A stretch of DNA of 64,000 nt from Cladochytrium replicatum (lineage: Eukaryota; Chytridiomycota; Chytridiomycetes; Cladochytriales; Cladochytriaceae). The notes beneath the pieces were generated by a model. It was not told the origin of the DNA. It worked only from the letters and a program-made list of their open reading frames with translations, and ran no database searches. Below are positions 1-11,628 of this stretch, in pieces. The stretch lies in NCBI GenBank assembly GCA_025526935.1, contig JAHLKD010000043.1, forward strand, positions 248,001-312,000, given 5' to 3'. The position numbers and the translations under genes were made by a program. Within the stretch, counting starts at the first letter, position 1, and each line of letters opens with the position of its first letter.

Positions 1-376
1 GTCGATAACAGCCGTGTTGAAGTTTTCGTGAAGTATGGAAAAAGAGACAACATGATTAGAATTATCTTGATGAAAAATCAAGAAGTTGTGAAGAAAGATT
101 GTTGGTGGTTGAGTGGATTGGATTCTTGCCCGAAAGCGACTCCACATCCGCTACCCATGTATTTCAAGTGAGAGCGAAGGGTTGGAGTCTGTAAAGGCAA
201 ATATTGCTTGTGCAAGAACACAAAAACACCAGCGGAAAAGTGAAATGCATAACGTGTTTTCGTGCGGGGTGATGGCATGAAGAAGTCCCAACCAACAACA
301 AAGTAATGGGCGCGACTAACAAACAACAGCAACAAGCTAAAACTCGCACGCTCCCGAACATAGCCATTAACATCCT
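1..376. other. Left-edge intergenic sequence
   Basis: No convincing coding signal on either strand. It lies downstream of the EDEM-like gene and presumably holds its 3' UTR and terminator, but I see no specific element. Confidence 0.4.
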
Positions 377-3232
377 TCATCGCCGATCCAAAAAGTAACT
401 TGCTCCCCTGCTCACAACCCTCACAAAAAGATACGCCCCCACAACCTCAACAACTTTTCTCCAACCACCCTCATACTTTATCTGATGCACGGGTCGCCTC
501 GACGTCGTCTGCTGCTGCTGAAGATCGTGGTTCCAATTTCGGATTCGTCCGGGCACGCACGCACTTGCGGCCGCAGCGCTAGCATACACGTCTCCATTAT
601 CGTTCTCATCGGCGTTTTTAAGATCGCAGGATCCGGCGTGGCTGGTTGCTTGATCGCGAGCGGCGTGCCAGGCGTCGATACCACCAACGCTAGTGAGGAT
701 GCGTTCCGTCATGGGGTCCTGATGAAGACCCACGATCGTGTTAACGGCAAGGACGTGCGGAAGGGGGATTGGGAACCCATAATATGGTGGGGCGACAGAT
801 TCGGATGCGTTCGGGAAGTATTCGGGTTGCGAGGTGGAATTAGTTGGCGAGCGTCGAGGAGTAGGTGAAACGTTTGAATTCGAATGCTGCACATGCTGGG
901 TTGTCATGAAAAGGCTTCCGGAGAATGGACTGTTTTGCGTATTCGGGCATGTTCGTGGAGTTTTTGATCGTGCCGTGGAATCAGATGAGGTCTTTCTTCG
1001 CGGAAGTGAGGCACGAACACCATCGGTTTTGGAGATGAAATTTCTTTGCACAGGGAGAATATGTCCCTCTAAAAGTCGAAGAAAGTGAGAAACAAGTAAG
1101 AAACTATCCACAAATCGAACCTGTCGTAAAGACCCAATTTGAGTCTGCTTTGTTAATAAAATGGTCTGTCAAGAAGTTCTGGTGAATGAAATACCAGACT
1201 CATATTTACCGATCCTTACCGGAATCAAAAAGAAGGTAAAGATATTTAATAGTCTCGCTCAGAAAGAAGCTTTCCATCCTGTCCTCAGGTGTCTTTCGCA
1301 CAACATCGGACAAGCTCGAAAATCCGCACTTTGTCCGCGTAAACTGCTCCAAATCCTTGAGCATCAGCTCACCCGCCTCAAGATAGATTGGATTTCGAGT
1401 TGCCTGGCAAAAAGAGAAATGAGTTCCACGAAAACAGATCCCACTAAGAATCGCTCAAGATCACACCTGATAAAGAAAATATGTTGACTCGATGAGTTCT
1501 GGTCTCAGGGGATAGTTATTGATACTAGGTTGCTGCATCGAAAAGTCAAAACGTTCGGGCAGAGCACGATACCGCTTCCATATTGTGAAATAGAACCAAT
1601 GATGCTTGACCGCGTTTGTGAGGTCCCCTGCCAGCACCTGATTTCACCAGCAAAATCAGAATAAAACGCAAAAATCATTAGGGAAGTCCACCTGAAGGCC
1701 AGGAAAGAATGCAGCTAGTGAATCCACCCATGTCACTGCTAGCCTTCCGGTATCCATATTTACGTTTTTGTAGACGTATCCATGGGGATCTTTGATGTGT
1801 GCGAGGATTGCTTCGTAGGCATCGATGAAAATATCGTGATATCCATCATCGCCGAAGAGGATAGAGCCCTTGAGCAAGTACTCGAAATACGAGTCAATCC
1901 CCGCCCCGATACCGGCCATCCCATTGATCCACTGACGGGGTTTTGTGAATAACAGGCACCAAATGCACGATAACCGCTTACGGAACTGTCCTGCACGCTC
2001 AAGGTGTTGCCGACGAGGTCAAGCCGTGATCTCCTCTCCCATAGCTCAAAGAGAGCCTATGACGATGATTAGATTAAAGTTTTCCTGCTAACCAGTCCAT
2101 CCATTACCTTCCTTGCCAAATGCTATTCCAAAAAGAGGATCAGACTTGAGAGTAGACGGACAACTTGAGACATACCTCGTACTCAGGGTTCCCCGTTAAT
2201 CTACTCAGAACCCCAAATTCAAGCAATAGCGTCCCAGCTCCGGCTGTACACGTTGAATTGGCTTCCCACGGCACAACCCCCACTTTCAAGTTGACCTATC
2301 ACCATCCAGTATTAATATCTTACACAACATCAAACATTCTTTTTAATACCCTCGGATACGGAAAACTCGTGGGACTCTCATAGAAGGCCGGCAGCAACCG
2401 ATCCGCAAGATTCTTCGCCATCTTCAGTAGTTCCCCTTTATAACCCTCCATCTCCATCCCCAGTTCCGGGTTTGTCAAGAATAAGTGGGCGGAGAGCAAA
2501 GATCCTAAAACGCGAATGGTAACTTCGAAGACCTGGACTCGGGAGTTCACGTCGAAATGCACCGTGTCAATGGTGAGTTGGACCATTCTGTGGAACATGA
2601 GTTTGTCACCCATAACCTAGGATCACAGTACACTTTAAACCGATGTTATTTTCAGGGAGGTGTGCTATTGTACCGCGAAGGTGTCAAGAGAATCGACGAG
2701 GGTCAAAGAGAAGTTTCCCAGAACGTCATTGATGTTCCTGGAATGATACGTGTGAGATCTGATGCGTAATATCATCATCAAACGAAGACTGTTCACCAGT
2801 TATCATCATCGCTGTAATCTGGTCCGCGTCCGGAACAGTTCACAGGATTCAATTCGTCGAGTGGGAACGCATATTGCATGTATCCGTTGAACCCTGGCGA
2901 TACGAGAGTGGCAAATGAGCAAAAATGAACTGAAGGCGGCCAAGTTTTCTTTCGTATTTTGTCAATTACCGTGATAGAACATCTCCTTAGCCTTCGTCCT
3001 GAAATCCTCTGTTAAACAATACAATGATACAGTTGCACAGTTAAAAGCACCTTAGTGCAAGCCGATGCTCCTGTGTCATACCCGCAGCAAGCGGTGGTGA
3101 CATTGCTGCGACCATACACAGCATAACGATCCACAGCGACGTCCATGTAGTTTGGCCTCCTTTGTACGGATACGAGGCAAAGTGCGAGGTTCGGTGTATC
3201 CGCACTGCATTCTTCGCATCGAACGACAGCAT
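377..3232 (-). CDS. EDEM-type GH47 alpha-mannosidase-like protein (ER quality control), multi-exon
   Basis: EDEM proteins are ER-lumenal GH47 mannosidase-like proteins that send misfolded glycoproteins to ERAD. Reading the minus strand and splicing short introns gives the family blocks in order: a hydrophobic N-terminus ([12 protein letters not shown], about 3120-3160), [22 protein letters not shown] (2820-3000), [19 protein letters not shown] (near 2710), [20 protein letters not shown] (2560), [20 protein letters not shown] (2210), [17 protein letters not shown] (1890), [11 protein letters not shown] (1500), [20 protein letters not shown] (1270) and VFTTEGHILPV across the last intron. About ten exons are needed; splice phases agree where checked. 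The start at 3232 gives a plausible signal anchor; an in-frame ATG further in is possible. The last exon (377 to about 1060) adds some 225 Ser/Pro/Gln-rich residues beyond the catalytic domain with no recognisable fold. Family assignment is very secure; exact exon edges are less so. Confidence 0.9.
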
Positions 3233-3599
3233 GCAGTTCCGTGGCCGTCCCTGATTTGGACCCGAAGGCCGTGATGGAACTGCATGAGTTGGCTGGGAAA
3301 CCATCAACGCTACAGCTGTCACCTGACAGGACGGAGATTTGATAAAAAATAATGAGTCGTTAGACCTTGAAGACTCTAAGTCTGATGTTTTAACACTATC
3401 TTTGCCCACACGGAAAACTTCAACACTTCTTAAGTACCTTCCAAATGTCTTTAGAAATTTCTCTACCGAAGATGCCACACCATTTTGGCGCGATTTGACA
3501 CAAAGCAAGCGTTCATTATGGCGCCCTCCGTCTCACCCATGTGCAGACGAAGACCCTCCCATACGCATGCCACGACATGAATACTGCAAGTAAAAAGGC

Positions 3600-4424
3600 A
3601 TGGTTGAGTTGATGGTGTTCCAATCCGCCCGGTACAACCGATCTCTAGAACGTGGAGTACATGGAAAAGAGCACCATTCACCTACTCTTCGCTCGCCATT
3701 GATTTTGCAAGTGAAAACGGTCACGTTCATATTCTGGATTGTGGCGGGAAAGCGGTCTGGAGCTCCGGTACACTAAATGGGCCATTGAGATTGTTATATT
3801 GCTGTCTTAGAATGGTGGAGCCGTTTCGGAGCACAAAGTTGCCTGAAGCGGAGACGAGCAAAGGAGCGCAAGAACCACAATCTGCCGTTTTGATCGATAA
3901 TGCTGGTCCAGCTGGACTATGCGAGTCGAAATGGACACATTCACGTTCACGTGCTGGAATGGTGGAAATCGAGTCACCTACCGATGAAGTTCTCCCACCG
4001 AGCTATTGTATTCGCTTACGGTAACAACCATATCGCCGTATTGAACCGGTGGAAAGAAACGGCTTTGCACACATTGCAATGGTTGAAGAGGACCATTGAC
4101 CTGTTCAATAAGGCCAGCGAGAAGGGAGACATCATCAAGCTGGAATGGCTGAAAGAATCCGGCTTGTATCTTGCTTGGACAAGGCATCCTATAAACCATG
4201 CAAGCCGACATGGCAACGTTGCGGTCTTAGAGTGGAAGACCAGCGGCCTGGAGCTTAAGTACTCTGCCGACGTAATGAACGATGCAAGTATGAACGGACA
4301 CATCGCAGTGTTAGACTGGTGGAAGCTGAGTGGTTTGGAGCTCAAGTATGACTCAGATGCAATGCCTATGCAAGCAGAATGGGTCATGTCGAAGTTTTGG
4401 AATGGTGGAAACAATGTAGACTAG
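3600..4424 (+). pseudogene. Degraded WWKxSG ankyrin-like repeat gene
   Basis: Repeat units of about 33 residues recur with the pattern A-D-x-AS-x-NGH-I-x-VLEWWKxSGLELKY. Clear units are at 3900-3990 (LDYASRNGHIHVHVLEWWKS), 4190-4250 (HASRHGNVAVLEWKTSGL) and 4270-4350 (NDASMNGHIAVLDWWKLSGL). Earlier units near 3690-3780 lie in another frame, and one unit has lost a tryptophan (LEWKTSG). No full-length frame exists, so this is a host repeat-protein gene in decay. Related loci in this window are at 4866-5210, 11629-12683 and 21378-22430. Function of the family is unknown; ankyrin-like protein binding is inference. Confidence 0.6.
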
Positions 4425-4865
4425 AGACTAGATCTAAAGTGCGATTCTCCAACATCAAAGCCTCGGCCATAGATATTTCGGAACTGTAGAGATCCAAACA
4501 CAATCCCAATACAGATATGTAACTCGTCAGAACCACCGCAGACTCGATCCACCGAAGCTTTCCACTACTCCGAGACCGAGACACGTCCACTGCGACTAGC
4601 ATAGTTCATCGCCCGAGTATTTAGTGCTATGTTTCAGTCCTCAATGTTTTTTTTTTCTTTGTAGAAATATTTTGTTTCAGTTTTGACTGGAAAAAGCTGT
4701 ACTTGATTCCTCACCGTTCAAAGTTCTTCCGCATTTTGCGCCACAATTTCTTTGAGCACTTGTATTTCTATTTGTTAGTTTCTGTCAATATTCAACGATC
4801 TTTCTTCGCAAAACTTGCCTGCCTCGACCCAAATGAAGAATGCACCGATTAACCCACAAACTCTT

Positions 4866-5210
4866 TCAATTGGAGCGGTGGAAGCAGAGTGGTTTAGAGC
4901 TCGAATACGCCCGTAAAGCTGTGAGTAGTGCAAGTCAAATACTCCCGCAAAGCTGTGTATAGTTCAAGTTGGTCCGGACACATTGAGTCCTTCAATGGAC
5001 TTGGTCTTTGTCTGTGCCCTGATAATGTCGTGAAATGGTGGAGAGTGAACGGAAACACCGCGACGCCGATCGACACGGAAACCCGGAATGGTTCAAGAAG
5101 GGGCAGTTCGCTTGTGGATGTACGTGAAGTGAGTGCCACAGCTCGTTGTATCTTTCTGACTCACGCAGATTTATTGTCTCCTCTAGGATATCTTGAAAAT
5201 CCACAATGAT
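4866..5210 (+). pseudogene. Second WWKxSG repeat fragment
   Basis: Two partial units in different frames: LERWKQSGLELEYARKAVSS near 4870-4930 and VVKWWRVNGNTATPIDTE near 5030-5085. It may be the 3' remainder of the copy ending at 4424, separated by about 440 bp without repeats, or an independent fragment. No start or intact frame. Confidence 0.45.
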
Positions 5211-5584
5211 GCTTAATAACCACATTCTTTCATCCGACTCGAGCGATGATACTGTCTGTACATTCAATTTACAAACAATCCGCTTGGTCAGAATTGTGAA
5301 ACTAATTTAGAATCGCTCGGTGCAGCACCAATTTTTATTTAGTTGACGATGTCGGAAGTTATCTTCAACTTACACTTGAGTGGTTCGTCTATGCAATGAA
5401 TGCAGCTCTAGCTTTGGTGTTATTGGCTTCCCCAGGTCTTGCGTACGGTCAGGGCATTGATTGATCCCCATCATGGCTAATTAACATTCATAGATGGGCA
5501 CGCAAAATCGAGCACATTCGGGAGACATGTCGCGGATGCAATAATCTGTTCCATAATTCCATAACTCGGTGAACTTTTCAACAG

Positions 5585-6007
5585 TCAGACCATTGGTTCA
5601 AGGACCACTTGCCAACTTCCAACAGAGGCACACTCACACCCAGAGACTTGTAGTTCCAAACTAATGATACAAACTGTCAATGGACCCAAACCCAACCTGG
5701 AAGACCTGAAAAGCCGCCGATCCTTATTACAAAGCTTCCCATCTAAATCCAATAATGATGGTTTGGAGTTAAGATCTTCCTTGCAAAGTTCTGACAGGTA
5801 TGCTCGAATTTGAGAATCAAACAAACCAAGCTGATATGCAATTGATTGAACCACATTATGGGGATCATTCTTAAGACTGTCATTGAATTTGCAACAAAAT
5901 CCCATAATGTGGTTCAATCGATTGCATATCAGCTGGTTCATTTGATTCTCAAATTCGAGCATATCTGTCGGAACTTTGCAAGGAAGATCTTTACTCCAAA
6001 CCATCAT
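5585..6007 (-). pseudogene. STAND/NACHT NTPase fragment
   Basis: The minus-strand frame contains DPHNVVQSIAYQLGLFDSQI followed by RAYLSELCKEDLN and SLLDLDGKL. This resembles the stretch after the P-loop in fungal NACHT/NLR-like proteins (NDPRNVVRTLAYQLALFDPRI...SLxxQFxxLL). No P-loop or effector domain is present. The fragment overlaps a large inverted duplication (5740-6022), so part of its frame is a mirrored copy of itself. A second NACHT remnant lies at 12780-13680. It is a scrap of a host NLR-like gene with no expected function. Confidence 0.5.
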
Positions 6008-6022
6008 TATTGGATTTAGATG
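5740..6022. repeat. Inverted duplication, about 123-bp arms with a 38-bp spacer
   Basis: The left arm 5740-5862 is nearly the reverse complement of 5901-6022. Both carry the run from CATCTAAATCCAATAATG to CCACATTATGGG with only a few differences. The sequence could fold into a long hairpin. It sits within the NACHT scrap, so it arose by fold-back duplication of host sequence; no terminal target duplication was recognised. Confidence 0.85.
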
Positions 6023-6208
6023 TGAAACCTGGTATTATTTGGATCCGGAGAACAATTACACAGGCTCAGCGACATGTGCCATGTCCATCCTCTGAACACC
6101 AGCGGGGTCTGCCACGAGTAAAATTGAGTCAAATATTTTGCTACATATGACTGGTGACCATTTGTGGCTTCCTTTGATTTGACTTGCCAGTCAAATACCA
6201 GACGGTCC

Positions 6209-6289
6209 ATTTGACTTGCCAATATTTGATATGCTATTTGACTTGCCAATATTTGATATGCTATTTGACTTGCCAATATTTGATATGCC
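6209..6289. repeat. Three tandem copies of a 27-bp unit
   Basis: Units at 6209-6235, 6236-6262 and 6263-6289 are identical except for the final base of the third. The unit is AT-rich (ATTTGACTTGCCAATATTTG plus seven bases). A multiple of three keeps the minus frame open, but no known protein is encoded. Confidence 0.9.
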
Positions 6290-8328
6290 ATCCTCAGTGT
6301 AGGACCACTTGTCAAATGCTTTACAAATATTGATTTGCCCAAATCTGTTTGACAAATAGATATATGCTATTCGATTCGTCAAGTATTTGCTGAATGTTTG
6401 CTATTTGCCAAATATTTGTTGAATCATTCCTTTGGCAATTTAATAGTTACATTTGACCAATACTTGAGTCCTGACCACTTTTTGCACAAAAAGAAAATAA
6501 TGTACATGGGATAAATGTAGAATCGAACCATCACAGGGATACTGGAATGGGAGGGTTAGTCACTATGGTTCATGTTCTGTTGTCACTAGACAAATGCTCT
6601 GATCTTTCATCCAGTGATGAACGCAGCCGTCACACATGCCACAAGTTCTATTTGTAGGTACCATTTGTATTAGTCAGGGAGCTACCCTAGGTTTGACTTG
6701 CTCAAATAATTGCAAATAAAATCTGAAAAATCAAGTAAAGAATTTGACTTGTGGCAGACCCTGCCAAACACCAGCATTCTCCCCCCAATATGAAACCAGA
6801 AAGCATGTACATTGCTGCTAAATTGCCGTTTGATGTATTGAAATAATATCTTCTTTCCAAAAAAATACATTGTGGTTTCACCAACTGTGTCGACAACACC
6901 GACTAACCTGCCATGTTCCTTCACAAGGGATAAAACAAGTTACTGGACTCTATCACAGTCATGTTAATAGCTATACCCCAAAAAAACACCTATGACATAA
7001 CAGAAAGACTGGAGATGTCCAGGAGTTCTTAATGCGGGATGCAGAGAGACCGGTCAGTGCAAATCTAAAAGCAATTTTACTCGGGAAGAGTGATATGTAT
7101 TTATGATGGTGAGAACGTGTACTTATGTGTCTTAATGATGTTACAAAACATGGTAATATTACTTATAATGGGGCTTCACTTGAATCCAGTACTCTTTGTT
7201 TGTAAACAAGAACAAAGAATCCATTGTCTGATCAAACCATTATTTAGTAATCAGAGTAATATTTACTTATTGGGAACAGTAGATTATTAATGAAGGATGT
7301 ACCTTTGTAAAAGGACACAAGACAGTTGAAAGGAGTGAATGGGTCTTCAGGATCAACTCATACTCAAACATGTTACAACGGAGTTTTCAATACTCCACAC
7401 GCCAACTCACTACTACATCCGTCATAACAATTATTGACAGCCTTCAACAATCATCGAGGATCCAATCACAGCTACAATTGTGATACCCTTCAAATGTTTT
7501 CAAAGTTGAGTATAAATACAACAACAAAGTCAACTTCTGCGGCTTCTGCATCAAAACCCAGACGATTCACAGGAGCCTCTCTTCATAACTACAAGATTTA
7601 TTTCAAGGATGTTTGAGACTTTGCCGAATCAAAGGGTTGCGTTTGACGTTTTAATCAGAACACGATTTCAGAACCTCAGCTTGTTTTGCAACTGATGCCT
7701 CCACTTTCAGCCCCAAGCTCCACCTCCAGCTGCTGGAGCCGACCAAGCTGCTCTGGATTCTTTCCAACGACAGATAATGGCGTTCAACAGCAAAATGCAA
7801 TCAACAACGCCGTCGATACCGAGAATGCGTGAATACAAACACAGTACAACTTACTAAATTTGTAGAGCACATGCACTTGGCATGCATGAGGCGTGGGCCA
7901 GCGATTTGGATTCGATCTCACTTGTTTTTTTCTGTAGTTGACGACAAGCGACGGTGTGAGATATTGGTTTTCGAAAAAATCAGGTTACAAGTTCTGGCGA
8001 CAATACTTCCTACAAAAGTTCTTTTGCATCTTTTATTGATTTGAGGGGTTGGGAAAGGGGTATTACTGGGGTAACAAGATTAGAAAACAGGGGGGAAAGC
8101 ACACAATTAGAGGAAATACGTGACGCGAAAGGGAGACGATAGAACCAGACAAATGTGGTGTGTGAGGGGAAAAGACAGGAGAAAGTCCAAAAGCCAAAAT
8201 GAAGAACAATCAATGCAACAAAATGCATTGCCAAATAATGAAGAAGGGGGCAGATAGCGATTGATGACATCAAAAACTCTACACCATTTCGTCATCCTCA
8301 GAAATTCCTACTCAAGAACTTTGATAGT
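6290..8328. other. Gene-poor AT-rich stretch with possible short-element remnants
   Basis: No gene is recognised. The stretch contains many variants of a TTTGCCAAATATTTG-like motif (6300-6440). Two places resemble a polymerase III B-box: reverse strand near 6510-6535 (GGTTCGATTC) and forward strand near 7900-7912 (GGATTCGATC). Short open stretches at 7090-7290 and 7434-7616 match nothing I know. I read it as old mobile-element debris. Confidence 0.35.
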
Positions 8329-9197
8329 TTATGCGGATTCCTTGGCAGGCTCGGCCTCCTTTTCCTTCTCGTTGTCCTTCAGCTCCAAGTTTGCCTTTTG
8401 TGCCTTTTCAAATTCCTGCTTGAACAAGTTTGCACCTGAAACGGAATTACAAAATAAGTATGAAGTGGACCCAGAAAAAATGCCAACTCACTCTCAGCGG
8501 TTCCGAATCGAATGGCGAGCATCTCAGCCTGAGGAGAGCCTTCCGACATGTCAGCTGGTGCACTCCACACCCATGAACGGTCTGAGCCAACGTTGGGAGT
8601 CAGCTTCAGCTCGGCAGAAACTATTCGGCAAAGCAAAATTTAGGCGAAGTCGAATCCAAACAACCTGCTCCACGAATGACATACGGTGGTGGTTTGCGCA
8701 AATTTTGTGAGTCTTGTCCCTCCTCATCAAAATGCGCACCTTGCTGGTCTCCTTGTGCTTCAACAGCTTCACATCTCCAGTTCCTCGCTCCTTCCACTCC
8801 TTCCCAGCCTTATCGAACCGAAACAATTTTGCCCTCCTGCGAAAGAATCCCAACCCGTCAGGAAAAATTCTCCACATCCTCTTTCTCCGCCTTACATCTT
8901 GAAGATGACATCCTCATCCTCCTCGAAATTCTTAATCTCTTCAAGCTGCTCGAGCTTCACGACGGGTTCGAAGTTTACGCCGGTGACTTCGGCCTCGGCT
9001 TCAGCAACGGCAGCGGCTTCCTCGTCCTCCTCTGTTTTCTTCACCTCCTATAATACACCATAAAGGGTGAAATGGCGAGTTGGGGACGAGTTTGCAGTTT
9101 CGGTAAGCGGTGCGCAATAATTTGGCATGGTAACGACTAGGGAAGTAAGGTATACCTCTTGAGCGGGAGCGACTGGTTTGGGTTCAACGTCAGCCAT
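8329..9197 (-). CDS. Ran-binding protein 1 (RanBP1/Yrb1)
   Basis: RanBP1 binds RanGTP and stimulates RanGAP-driven hydrolysis in the cytoplasm, releasing nuclear export complexes. Five exons, complement of 8329-8435, 8492-8620, 8685-8836, 8896-9047 and 9156-9197, give an exact 193-residue protein. The Ran-binding domain shows [51 protein letters not shown] and [12 protein letters not shown] followed by AIRFG, all hallmark segments. The N-terminus ([14 protein letters not shown]) is acidic/proline-rich and the C-terminus is a charged Lys/Glu tail, the usual layout. Four introns of about 50-110 bp all have GT..AG ends and consistent phases. A GATG microsatellite lies just upstream of the start. 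Confidence 0.95.
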
Positions 9198-9209
9198 TGA
9201 GTGAGTTGT

Positions 9210-9251
9210 GGATGGATGGATGGATGGATGGATGGATGGATGGATGGATGG
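9210..9251. repeat. GATG microsatellite upstream of RanBP1
   Basis: About ten tandem copies of a tetranucleotide GATG, beginning 13 bp before the RanBP1 start codon and so in its 5' UTR or promoter. A shorter GGAT tract lies in the putative 5' UTR intron of RPS2. Confidence 0.9.
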
Positions 9252-9714
9252 TGGGTGCTGGTTGTTATTAATGATTGACCGTGGGATTGATTTGTTGTGG
9301 ATGAGTGCTTAACATGATGTTAACACTATTTTAGTAATAACATCTCCAGCACTCTGAGACGGACAGCCTCGCTTCAAGAGTGGAAAGTATGCTGTAACAT
9401 TAAAACCGTAAAAAAAAAGTACATATGAAAATAGAAATGCCTTCATTTCTTACACACATCTCACTGTCCTCCGCTGAATTAGTCCTCTAGAATCCCCACA
9501 TCACAGACTCTTGACCTCCCAAAACACCACTGGACAGTACCCATCTCCAAATGTACGTGTACCACACCCTTCATTTTGCATGCAACGAAAAAGTCAACAT
9601 GAATCTCGCTAGCTTGTTGATTACCTAGGAACGCTGATCAGGCAACTACATGATTCCGCATCTGCATCTCCAGAAAGAGAAATGATCAATTCGCGAATAT
9701 ATTAAAGCATAAAT
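9252..9714. other. Intergenic/promoter region of RanBP1
   Basis: No coding signal was recognised. It probably holds the RanBP1 promoter, since that gene is transcribed to the left. No specific site can be supported. Confidence 0.3.
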
Positions 9715-9860
9715 GGAAAGTGGAGCCGATGGCTACCTTGGCAGCTTTTAGTTCGGAAACAAAAGCGATAGTGGTTGTGGATCTGTTGCCGGCATTGGTG
9801 AGACGGAGTAGCCGTGAGGAGACGAAGAATGTCGAGAGGTCGCTTAGGGAGGTGAGCGAT

Positions 9861-10211
9861 TCAATTCATGGGTCCTATGTTGTCAAAATAGACAGCCATG
9901 TTGTTCGTGCCCGGATGGATATTGCGGGAAATCCATGGAATGGCATACATCACCGTCATGAAGTGCGACATCGATCTACGCAAGGACTTGCTCTCGAACA
10001 GTGTGATTTCTGGACGAACAACGTGAGTGAAGAGCTGGTGAAAAATCTTGCTTGTTGACAACAGACTATGAAGGTTTGTACCTGGAATGGCCGGACGACT
10101 GCAGCGAGAGATCACGGCATTGGATCCAACTACCATGAAACCGAACGTCATTTTTCCCTCCAGAACGCTTGTACTCGGTATGGATAGGTGGGTCCATGTT
10201 GGGCTTCGCAC
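9861..10211 (-). CDS. Hypothetical protein, possible two-exon gene
   Basis: Splicing from CCAG|GTACAAACC (near 10083) to GTCCAG|AAATC (near 10018) joins two open stretches. One ends [16 protein letters not shown] then CSRPAIP; the other begins [18 protein letters not shown] and runs to a stop at 9861. The protein would have one short hydrophobic segment. The start is unclear; the overlapping frame with [20 protein letters not shown] could be the real first exon instead. No family recognised, and another exon downstream on the same strand (9715-9850) is possible. Confidence 0.25.
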   Translation of the reverse strand: MRSPTWTHLSIPSTSVLEGKMTFGFMVVGSNAVISRCSRPAIPGTNLHSLLSTSKIFHQLFTHVVRPEITLFESKSLRRSMSHFMTVMYAIPWISRNIHPGTNNMAVYFDNIGPMN

Positions 10212-10479
10212 TCATCTTTCTAGTCCGTGTAAGCGAAACATCCATCACATGTTTTTCAAAGCATTTTCTTTAAAGGTGGGTTTCCAGGCATGAATACAAC
10301 GATTTCGGCTCAACCATGTACACCGAAAGTGTTGATGATTCCTACGCTATTTATTGGATTAAACTATACATTAGCTGTACTGTTTTCTCTTCCACTTTTG
10401 AGCCCCGCTGCCTCCAATGTAATTCTATTCCTCGATTTCCAACATTCTTTGATGAAAACCTTTCTAACTTCGTCCAGTG

Positions 10480-11418
10480 GCTACATCAACCCCAAAGAAA
10501 TTTGGCGATGCCTCCGAAGACAGCAACGACGTTCCTCAGCGTGAGTGATGACTGCGAAATTGCTACTTGTGTTTATAATCTACGTCTTCAGAATTCTACT
10601 CACATATATATGAGGTCCACCAAGGCATTCGTGGATACATGGTTTCAATTTTCGGAGCTCCCCAGCGGCCAAACAAGCCTGCAGAAGTGAAAGAGTTCCT
10701 TGACCCGGTCGAAAACTTCAACTCAACGCTCTGCTTTCACCATCACCATGAAGACAATTCATTGGTAGCTCCTTAAAACCAAGAACCACCGACTAGCCCA
10801 TCGTGTTGCAGTTTTGGGATCCTCAAGCGATTTCTCTTCTGATCCCATCACAGCAGCAAATGCTGATGTCGTGGCCGAATCGAAATACTCCCGCCCAGTC
10901 TCCGCGCGATGAGTTCGTCGCTCGCCTTGTCCGTGAGTGAAGAGCAGCATTTTTTTCATGCGAAATCAACCAAACTGGTTTGTTCCAAATGAATAACACA
11001 GATATTGTTGCAACAGTAATCGAGAAAATATGGCCGCTCACGCACTTCTCACACCCACTCACATCACAAGTATGCTAACCCTCCGCTCATTCATGGAAAC
11101 GATTCTGCGTCGATCACAAACCTCATTCTCCACGCTCCAGCTCGCACTCTTTTATATCCTCCGTCTCTCTTCCATCAATCCCACGCCGCTGCCAGTGTGC
11201 GGACGAAGAGCATCGCGAGCAAGTACCAACAGGACGTGAAAGTGAGCAATCGTGCGTGGGCACGGATCTTCGGGCTCGATGTGCGGGAGGTGAATGATGC
11301 GGAATGGGAGCTTTTGGAGGCGGTTGGGTATCGAGTGCATGTTGCGCAGGAGACGTTTGTTGCGTGGGGTGCGATGCTGTTGCAGCGGTGTGGAGCGACG
11401 GCCAGTGTTATCGGATAG
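10480..11418 (+). pseudogene. Pho85/PCL-type cyclin, apparently frame-broken
   Basis: Cyclins of this group activate Pho85-like CDKs. The parts are in order: KKFGDASEDSNDVPQ (10490-10535), intron, IYEVHQGIRGYMVSIFGAPQ (10605-10665), intron, FWDPQAISLLIPSQQQ, then DEFVARLV (10813-10935), intron, and the cyclin box with VATVIEKIWP, ILRRSQTSFSTLQLALFYIL and SNRAWARIFGLDVREVNDAE (11240-11300) ending at 11418. Two frame changes remain unexplained by splicing: near 11075, and near 11210, where the usual 'GRRxFLAxLxVASKY' segment is shortened. Either the gene is recently disabled or there are base-call indels. The first exon and start codon are not certain. Confidence 0.5.
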
Positions 11419-11628
11419 GATTCAAGCTTCTACGGGCCAATGGTCTTCTTTTGAACGAAGTCGTGGACGGAGAATCAGTCGGCAATTTTGAATGTTCTGA
11501 TTCGGACGTGAATTCCAGTTGTGTTGGACCACGAATGTATGCACTATGCAGTATATAATAAATTAGTTCAAATAGTTTCTCCTCGTGTCATCAGCTGGTC
11601 TTTTGTCGTCGAATATTGAGCTTTCGCT

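Noticed and set aside
5397-5465. Signal-peptide-like 22-codon ORF (MNAALALVLLASPGLAYGQG)
   Set aside because: It stops at once and no downstream exon giving a credible protein was found, so a first exon cannot be supported.
7845-7925. Functional tRNA gene
   Set aside because: There is a B-box-like sequence and a stem-loop, but no acceptor stem pairing or proper T-arm, and position 37 of the loop would be a pyrimidine.
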